In this document: one piece after another, positions 56,660 to 64,000 of the stretch
Layout: each line of letters begins with the position of its first letter
Position numbering within the stretch: the first letter of the stretch is position 1
Assembly: GCF_029873635.1 (NCBI RefSeq)
Contig: NC_080420.1
Location: forward strand, 34,122,231-34,186,230
DNA: 64,000 nt
Direction: 5' to 3'
Origin: Malania oleifera
Lineage: Eukaryota; Streptophyta; Magnoliopsida; Santalales; Ximeniaceae
Notes under the pieces: generated by a model
What the model saw: only the letters and a program-made list of their open reading frames with translations
Databases searched by the model: none
What the model was told of the DNA's origin: nothing
Position numbers and translations under genes: made by a program

Positions 56660-58613
56660 ATGTTGGAATTGGTGTATTTCCAAGAGGGGGGTGAATTGGG
56701 TATTTAAAAATTCCTCCTAGGTTTAGTTCAAATTCCACAACCAGTATTACACAAACCTAGGGTCTTTTTATTAGTTCATAAACCCAATAAATCTCAATAG
56801 AAAAACATAAACATTCAAGTGCTGGAATTTAAAATGCGGAAATTAAAAGTAAACACAAAAAATGTTATTGGGGTTTGGCCAACTATGCCTACATCCTTGA
56901 CTCAAGCTCACAAGCAAGAGAATTCCACTAAGGGCTCACTTCAAGGGTGGAGCGATACCGTATACAACTAGGTCAATTAACGGGGCTGACCTCAATCTAC
57001 AACCGCACCTTACTAGAATGATGCACCTAACTTTCCTAACCGGGTCTAAGCTATTCTGGAACTCTTCAACAAGGCTAGTCTCCCTCCTCAGGCACATGCC
57101 TGGAATACAACATATTCACAATAAACTTTGCATACAAACCATATGCTTCTCAATCAAACAGATTTGCACCAATATAATCAACATACTACTAAATGATAAG
57201 ATATGATAAGTTCAGTGTAGTCTTAATATCTATTCTCAAAGTTTAATGCAAATATGACAATCAATATGTGAGAGTGTGTATGTGAGGATCTTTGTATCAA
57301 GATAATAGTATCAATCACAATGCAGCAGCAAAGATCTTAAGCACACTTCAAATATTTTCAACAAATATATATCTCAAAATGAACTATAGGAGATATTTGA
57401 AAATTGGTTTGTAAAAATATTATTCCACAAATAAAACGTAATATGAACTCTTGAGTATTGCAATGATTATGCAAAACCCATAAGCTCGAAGAAGTTTTCG
57501 TACGGAAGACTTATTTACGAAGTATCCTAGAAAAACTTAAAGCTTATTCTCAAAATAAAAATATCTCAATCAACAAGAACAAATGAGAGTGCAAGCTTAG
57601 TGAGAAAATAACAAGAACACTCTTACTAGATGATTTCAGCAATAAGAATAAGTAAGAATGAGTGTAGGGAGCTTGAATATGAGAAATGGAGTTTTTGGAA
57701 TTTCAGAGAAAAAATCACTAATCGTTTTTGCTAATCTCTCTTTAATCTTTGCAAATGAGGGGGCATATATAGACACCCCTAAATTTTTTACCGTTTAGGA
57801 CCTATTAGTCATTTCTGAAAAAGTTTAAATGAGGTTAATAAAAAATAACAGTGTTTTAATCTTAGTGAAACCCGAGCAACTTGAGAGGTTCAGTTGACCA
57901 TTTTCATGGTTCAGTCGACTGGGTTGCCAAGTTCGGTCAACCAGGTGATTTTTGAACTACAGGTTCAGTCAACCATCCAAAGGCGATTCTGAACCCTCTG
58001 AGGTTCGGTTGACCGAACTTCATCTATTTCGATCGACCAAGTCATTTTGAACTTGGAGGTTCGATCGACCAGGGTGTTGGGGTTTCCCACGTGCTGGTTC
58101 GATTGACCAGAGCATTGTAGCTTATTTTGAGTTTAGTCGACTGAAAGGTCAAACTGTTGACCTGGTGGAGGTTCGGTTGACTAAACATGCCAACTTTGGG
58201 CATTTTGGTCCTGTTCCTCTTATACAATGTCCTATTCATATGATGATTAACTTTAAGTCAATAGGGCACATTTTCATACAAAAAATGACAGTCTTAAGTT
58301 CAGTCTAAGTCCTTTTGAGCTTATCTATCCTATCATGCAGGTAAGAAATTAATTATTACATACCATTGAACTTACATTATTATAGACTCAAAATCCAAAA
58401 TGCAATTATAATGAAAAACAGAAAAGTCTTCAGTCTTCATGCTCTTCACTGAACGAGATATGCCAAGTGAATGTATATAATATGTCTTGGTCTCTGTGCT
58501 CTCTATCCCTTATGTGTGATCTCAATCATAGACATGTGCACATGCTAAACACACACATAAGTTCTTGGTGTTTCGTCAGCATCAAAACAGAGATTGGATT
58601 CACAGTGTCAACA
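56660..58613 (-). mobile_element. 3' LTR of SIRE-type copia element D
   Basis: Minus strand start TGTTGACACTGTGAATCC, end CACCAATTCCAACA, 1954 bases. It is preceded on the minus strand by a purine-rich tract. The U3 carries a cluster of GGTCGACC/GGTTGACCGAAC-type palindromes (57865-58195) and a CTATATATG box (57774-57783). The flank below is ATATA. The other end of the element is outside the window or lost. Confidence 0.87.
57770..58195 (-). promoter_or_regulatory. U3 palindrome cluster and TATA box of element D LTR
   Basis: About twelve copies of a GGTTCGGTCGACC-like palindrome over 330 bases, ending about 85 bases before a CTATATATG TATA box (minus strand). The same motif and a similar ATATATAGAC box occur upstream of ORF3 at 61505-61695. 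Confidence 0.6.
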
Positions 58614-59835
58614 ATCTTCTTTTTTATGATGACAAACACGTATGAGCAAAATAGGTCTAGCCTGAAAAGGCTCCCCCTAAGAATATGCGTAAAGAAGACA
58701 TAAGACATAAAATAGTATTAATTGCATTTAGAGTGTAAAGCGCATGCATGCATTTTGCTCTCACGAAAACTTTCTCCCTCTTTTGGCATCAACAAAAGGG
58801 TTAAGTTAAGGAGGAAACGATAGCTTCCCAAAAAAAAAATAAAAAAAACTGTTTAGCGCACTCCACATTTTTGTAAAAAAGATATAGCATTTTGGCACAT
58901 AGGCAAGAAACAAAGATATAGTTAACATAAAACCATTTCTTGCTGGATAGAATTATAAACATGTACATATGTATGTGTAAATGTATATTCCCCTTTTGAT
59001 GTAATCAAGAAGTACTGGGGGTGTGCTTGCTGAAAAAAAAAAAAAAAAAAAAAAAAAATTTAATTGAATGCATGCAAGCTCAAATTTTCTGGTTTACCAC
59101 TTATGCACACAAAAGTATAACTAGAAATGCACAACCACAATGATCCTAAAGATTTAACAATCACACGTAAGATCATATGACAAATCAAATGATTGTGGCA
59201 AGTATTATATTTTTCACTTAAGATATTCAATAAACATAACAATTAAGCACATCCCACAATACATTTCAATGCACATCTAAGCTTAAGAATATTGGTAAGC
59301 ACAAACAAGATAGAAAGTTTATTTGAAGAGCCCCCCCCCCCCCAACAAATAGATTTGAAATATAGCTTTGATGAACTGATTTGCTTGCACTAATTAAATA
59401 TGAAATTCATTTATCATGCAAAGTGTAATCAATCATGTTAGCTCCTTTAAGTGTTTAATGATTATGCCAGGAAGAGGTTCAATTATTATTTAAATTTTCA
59501 CTCATCCTTTCAAAATATTTGAACTTTTATTTTATCATAATCATCAATGCACTTGTTTTATTTTGGGACAAAGTTTTTCAAAATTTTGGCAGCATGCCGT
59601 CTGCAACTTGAACATTTTCCCATAAAAATAGGTACCTGAAAAGTTCAAACAAGCATTTTATATCTTAGTTTGAGCATCAAAAACCTATGATCATCCACCA
59701 GCATGCAATTTCACATCCATTGCATCCGCCATGCAGGAGGCATTCTAAACTAAGCATGCAACCAGGTAGTCAACAATCCATATAAATATGCCATCCATCA
59801 AGGAATATACATGAAAAGAATGGAGAATAGCAACT

Positions 59836-59893
<58 letters not shown>

Positions 59894-59996
59894 ACGTGAT
59901 CATGAAAGCATACAAATACACTTGTCATGAACAACCAATGCTCCCCCTCAGTTAATAACTACTGACACACATAAATAATTGCAAATGACCCAACTA
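58614..59996 (-). other. 3' non-coding part of element D
   Basis: A purine tract (minus strand AAAAAAGAAGAT) lies directly at the LTR start. The rest is non-coding, with a long A run (59032-59058), a C run (59330-59342) and a (TA)n microsatellite (59838-59886). Several CCCCCT/AGGGGG tracts resemble secondary polypurine tracts. Confidence 0.65.
59838..59886. repeat. (TA)n microsatellite
   Basis: About 24 TA units in the 3' non-coding part of element D. Confidence 0.95.
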
Positions 59997-61394
59997 TCAG
60001 CAGAAGCCAAAATAGACAGTGGGCGTGAGTGTAGTGTAGTCAGTGAAAGAGAAAAAAAAACAATGTAAGCTGTTTATGGATACAGACCAGAGAATAATAA
60101 TAATCTCAGCTCCTTCAGGGTGCTCTCCCGGTATCAATATGTCACCCCCATCATCAAAGTCATGTCCTCCATCCAGGTCAAAGTCCATCTGCATTCGATC
60201 TCTATCATTATGCAATTCATGAATGTGGTCATTTAGCTAATTGAAATGAATAGCTATGATTCTCTCTAGCTCTCTGTACCTGTTCTCTAAAGAGATTGAA
60301 ATTGTTTGAACTCATTATAAAGAGTAGAGTACTATGCACTAGATGACGATGCCATATCCCTCAGCTCCCTAATGTCTAATTGAATGGACTGAGTAATCTG
60401 AGACTGAGAATCTTTATACTGAGCAAAAGAGTTTGTAAACCCAGTGATGCCTGCCATTGCCATCAAATCAGTGTTCGTCGGCTGTGTAGGCTGTGGTGGC
60501 ATCTCCTCTAGGGCCTCCTCCTGATCTACTGGTCTCCTAACACCCATGGGTACCCACATGTTGCCAACCAGCTCATACCCCATCAACCTCAGGGTAATTG
60601 AGGAGAACATGTCTGCGCCCCTCCTCCTCTTTAGCACGCCAATGTTAAATCTGGTAATGTCCATTGCTAAGAATAGTTTGTTCAAGATTCCCCCATTGGA
60701 CATAATGATCCAACATAATGATCCAACACCCAATAGTTTTGGCCATCATCCATCGAATCATCAAACTGGGTAGTTCAAGTTTCTTTTGCGTAAACAGACA
60801 CCACATAATGAAGTAGTCGAGAAAAGAAACATGCACCCTAGATCCTGCCTTAGGTAGAATATTGTACGTAATCAGGTGGTGAACTATCTTGGTCTCTAGA
60901 GTGAAGGATCTATAATTCATAGGGTGATTGGGGTTTGCAAGTGGGTCAGTTATAACCAAGTTTGTGAATGTCCCAATAGTAAACCTCTGTTCATTTATCC
61001 AGGAGATCACTGAATCAGGGCACTCAAACTCAGCTCGCCCTATGTCCAGAATATCAGACAAGTACTCAGCGTCGAATGTAATGTCGGTCTCCAAAACCAG
61101 ATAATAATACCCGTCCTCATCATTTCCTTGATTGGTGTAAAATAATCTAACAAATGTAGGATAGTGGCCACTGGGCTGATATGTGATAAGTGATTCCCAT
61201 CCCTGAAATTGGAACATATCTATAATATTGCTAAAGTGCTGTTGCATAAATTAAAGGTCGAGAATCTTACCAAGTATTACTTCCTTAGGGAAAAACTCCC
61301 TCACGTATCTGATCTTAGCTTGTTCTGAAAGGAACCAGTTATCCTGAGCGTAGGCAATATCCTGGGCATCATCATGCTCATTTGGTCTAGTCAT
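59997..61394 (-). pseudogene. ORF3 of copia element D (extra gene after pol)
   Basis: Homologue of the ORF3 at 28556-29865. Shared features in the same order are a W-F/L region, the L-G-K-I/V-L-D block, the L/F-I-T-Y/Q-Q-P block followed by FYTN/FYAN, and the I-L-P-K ... F-I-M-W-C-L-F/F-V-L-W-C-L-L block. The likely start is the ATG at 61394-61392. An in-frame TAA near 61251 and a 13-base tandem duplication at 60701-60726 break this copy. The C-terminal part has a Pro/Gln-rich linker, a probable coiled coil and a short acidic Asp-rich stretch (60190-60130), where the other copy has a long acidic tail. No signal peptide or membrane segment is evident. It lies where SIRE-type elements keep an env-like ORF. 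Function unknown. Confidence 0.78.
60701..60726 (+). repeat. 13-bp tandem duplication that shifts the ORF3 frame
   Basis: Two exact copies of CATAATGATCCAA in direct succession. Thirteen bases shift the frame by one, exactly where the two ORF3 frames of element D change over. Confidence 0.85.
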
Positions 61395-61504
61395 GGAGGC
61401 CAGTGGAAGTGTTTTTGGTGCTAGGGTAAAGATGTAGGTGAATGTTTGAGGAAGCAGAGGAAAAGCTCTCAATTTCATGGTGAAAGTAAGCTTTTTCACG
61501 CGGA

Positions 61505-61700
61505 GAATATATATAGACCCGTGAGGTTTAGTCGACCAGGGGTAGCTTCGGTTGATCGACGCTTCATATTCGTCACAAACCGTAAATGTTCAGTCGACCG
61601 AAGTGAGGGATGGTTGACCCAAACTTGAAATGGCATTTCGGTTTCCTAGGGTTAGTCGACTAAGAGGATTTTGTTCTAAAAAAGGTTGGTCAACCGAAAG
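61505..61700 (-). promoter_or_regulatory. Candidate internal promoter upstream of ORF3 (element D)
   Basis: Six or so copies of the element's own GTCGAC-centred palindrome (for example GTTTAGTCGACC, GTTCAGTCGACCGAA and GGTTAGTCGACT) at 61525-61695, then a CTATATATATTC box at 61505-61516, about 115 bases before the ORF3 ATG at 61394. It mirrors the U3 of the LTR at 57770-58195. Promoter activity is inferred. Confidence 0.5.
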
Positions 61701-63586
61701 TGTCACGCCCCGAACCTACAGATGGGTCCTAGGTATGAAAATAGTAACCTAACCTGTCTCTATATCGATTAAAACATACATAATACAATACAATAAGAGG
61801 GTCCGACCCCGTGGGGTATACGGATGCACTATACACATACACATATACATCCACACTCATTAAATACGTTTCGGAAAATGTTTCATCTATCCATATAACA
61901 TACCATACTAGAGTCTATACAACACTACGATATACAATCCCATAATTACAATATATACTTCGGGTGTCTACAAAAACCATCACGACAAACCGGTTACAAA
62001 ACTCGTACCTACTCAGGCACTAAATGTAGCTAAATGACACCTCCACTTCCGGATACTAGGATGCTAGTTTTGGCTACCTGAAGGACCTGAAAACATTTGT
62101 ATATACATTCGGGATGAGACACCTTTTAGTAAGGAAGAAAGTAGGTTATATCAGTGTGTGACATACTAGTGTTATTTTACGTAAAACATAACATCATACA
62201 ACACGATACAGCTCAAAAACATTTCCATACAGTTCCAGTATTTTTACAAATCCATTCCAGTACATATGATATCCAAACATACGGTCAGTGTCGTCACACC
62301 AATATGCAACTACTCTATGAAACCCGAAACTTCACAACGATTACGTTGCCAGTACGGTGTATCTCACACCCCTCGGTGACTAGCCGGAACACACAAGTGA
62401 TATTTCACACCCTCGAATATAGAGCCGAACACTCTCGCCCATAGTTTTGACACCGGTACATAGCACAGCATACGGTAATTAGCCACCACATAGCTATTTC
62501 AGCGTATGATAATTAGTCGTCACTAACTAATTTCACAAAACCTAGAATAATTTTCGAGCTCACACTCCTATACATATCAGCGTACGATAATTAGCCGCCA
62601 CATAGCTGTTTTACAAAATACCTGGAACAATTACATACAACCATACATTCCACACTTATTTGGTTTGCGGTAAATCATATCGTTTTCCAATTCAAGCGTA
62701 TAGTTTTATACAAATATGGATAACAGTCATCTCAATAATACAGTTTAAACAAAACAAACGGTTTTCCAAACAAAACAAAGCAAAGATGATACCCAAAATC
62801 CCCAAATTTTTCTGAAAACTGTAACCCAAAAATTTTGTATTTTACTCGATAGATTTTCCTAAATAAACAGTCAAAACATACATATCATCGTAGCCTACAA
62901 GCTTACCAATCCCAATTTCGAAAATAAATTGATGTAAACAAAATCCCCTTACCTTAACTGAAATTCCAATTACGAACCCTATGGTCCCCAAAACTATGAA
63001 CCGAGACTCCAAAACCTATAAACCACAGTAGAATACAAGCTTACAACTCATACTACTATACGTATTTCGAATTAGAAAAGAAAATTGAGCCTTACCTCGA
63101 TTTTAGCCTGATACCAGAAACTACTCGAAATGAGATTCTGATCCGCTAAAAACGTAGAGAATCCTCCCCTGATCTACGCGGTAACGTCGGATTTACGAAT
63201 CAGGCGACGAAGGACGAAGAAACCTAGAGAGAGAGAGAGAGTTCTTTAAGTTCTAGAGAGAGAGGGAGAGGATATTCTTGAGATAACTTAGTGATTAAGC
63301 AAAGGAAAGTGATATTTATAGCCCTTGATTCGGCCGCCCTCGTTGACGAAATGGTGCCCTCGTCGACGAGCCACTGAAGACACCTCGTCGATGAGATGGT
63401 GACCTTGTCGACGAGCTTGAGATTCCTGATTTCCCAAAATCTCTCGGCTTCTCCTCTGAATTTCGTCGACGAGAACAGAAGGGACTTCGTCGACGAACTC
63501 TGGCCTCGTCGATGAACTCTGCACAATTTACCAATTTACCTTTCTTTTACATAATTAATCCATATATCACGGTTTGAGTTCTTACA
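61701..63586 (-). mobile_element. 3' LTR of a Ty3/gypsy chromovirus (LTR5)
   Basis: Minus strand start TGTAAGAACTC, end TTCGGGGCGTGACA, 1886 bases. A polypurine tract and pol end lie next to it at higher coordinates, so it is a 3' LTR. It has the conserved GAGACACCTTTTAGTAAGG block near 62115, a minisatellite of about 60 bp built on AGCGTACGATAATTAGCCGCCACATAGC (interrupted; 62465-62620), and the U3 palindromes described below. Its insertion cut off the upstream part of copia element D. Confidence 0.88.
63311..63520 (-). promoter_or_regulatory. U3 palindrome cluster and TATA box of LTR5
   Basis: Seven or eight copies of TCGTCGACGA or close variants at 63340-63520, upstream on the minus strand of a GCTATAAATATC box at 63312-63322. 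A GA run follows in the leader (63227-63241). Confidence 0.6.
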
Positions 63587-63640
63587 ACCTCCCCTCCTTA
63601 CAAAAATTTCGTCATCGAAATTTGCAATCTCTCATTACAA
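63587..63640 (-). other. Polypurine tract and pol-end motif of gypsy element
   Basis: Minus strand AAGGAGGGGAGGT sits directly before the LTR start. Just upstream is ATTTCGATGACGAAATTTTT, a short inverted repeat commonly found at this point in Tekay-type chromoviruses (from memory). Confidence 0.75.
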
Positions 63641-63892
63641 ACTCAATTATTCTACTGAATACATACATACTCTAAGAAGAATCGGCGGCCATTTATACGC
63701 AGCCCTATTACAATACATACATACATTTCCTCACTTCTGGTGGAGGAATATCGTGGTTACATACATTCACGATCTCGGGAGCTCACAATAATACAAGACT
63801 CTGCCAAAGACTAACCACCCAATTCTACTACGATAACAAAGTACTACATACATACATACAGACCCATACCGACCCTGTTATCTAACTACTAC

Positions 63893-63980
63893 TCAGAACA
63901 ACTGCGGATACTTCCGACGTATTTCTGTTTCTAACTCCCAAGAAGCTTCGTCAACCGTGTGATTCCACCACAATACCTTT
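63893..63980 (-). pseudogene. Ty3/gypsy pol C-terminus (chromodomain end), truncated
   Basis: The minus strand reads K-V-L-W-W-N-H-T-V-D-E-A-S-W-E-L-E and ends R-K-Y-P-Q-L-F-stop, the C-terminal end of the chromodomain carried by plant chromovirus integrases. The domain is thought to guide integration to heterochromatin. The upstream part is cut at 63980 by another LTR. The 63641-63892 stretch is the 3' non-coding part, with several CATACATA repeats. Confidence 0.85.
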
Positions 63981-64000
63981 TGTAGTGACCCGAATAAAAA
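63981..64000 (+). mobile_element. Start of another gypsy LTR (LTR6), runs off the window
   Basis: TGTAGTGACCCGAATAAAAA has the start signature of the gypsy LTRs here (compare LTR3, TGTAACGACCCG). It interrupts the chromodomain. The five bases before it (CTTTT) would be one copy of its target duplication. Confidence 0.65.

Overview
The window is nuclear DNA of a flowering plant, probably a eudicot. The signs are two plant gene families (a P-class pentatricopeptide repeat gene with an intron and a UGT89-like glycosyltransferase), plant Ty1/copia elements of the SIRE/Maximus type, plant Ty3/gypsy chromovirus remains, Au-type SINEs and a hAT-type MITE. The species cannot be named from the sequence. 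Roughly 70-75% of the window is mobile-element sequence, almost all of it decayed and much of it nested.

Layout. 1-2045: AT-rich spacer. 2046-8407: 5' LTR, primer-binding site and decayed gag-pol of a Ty3/gypsy element, cut off inside integrase. About 8410-10634: a minus-strand gypsy LTR. 10635-17713: a Ty1/copia element lacking its 5' end, with a complete 3' LTR. 17714-21826: spacer and a minus-strand LINE split by a gypsy solo LTR. 22103-33477: a minus-strand copia composite (LTR stub, gag-pol-ORF3, shared middle LTR, gag, LTR stub) bounded by the 5-bp duplication TTTCT, with a gypsy solo LTR inserted at its polypurine tract/LTR junction. 33483-46672: the gene island, holding the PPR gene (34943-37873, +) and the UGT gene (44785-46239, -), with SINEs, a MITE and a local duplication between and beside them. 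47307-56519: a gag-only copia element whose 3' LTR holds a copia solo LTR, which itself holds a hAT MITE. 56660-61700: 3' part of another copia element with the same extra ORF3. 61701-64000: 3' LTR and chromodomain end of a minus-strand gypsy element, cut by the start of yet another LTR.

The two host genes are independent. The PPR product is predicted to enter an organelle and bind RNA there. The UGT product is predicted to be a soluble small-molecule glycosyltransferase.

The most interesting signal is in the mobile elements. Nearly every LTR family here has, just upstream of its TATA box, a cluster of imperfect copies of a family-specific palindrome, usually centred on GTCGAC or GACGTC. In the two copia elements that carry ORF3, a second cluster of the element's own palindrome plus a TATA box lies between pol and ORF3. 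This suggests a separate, LTR-like promoter for the extra gene.
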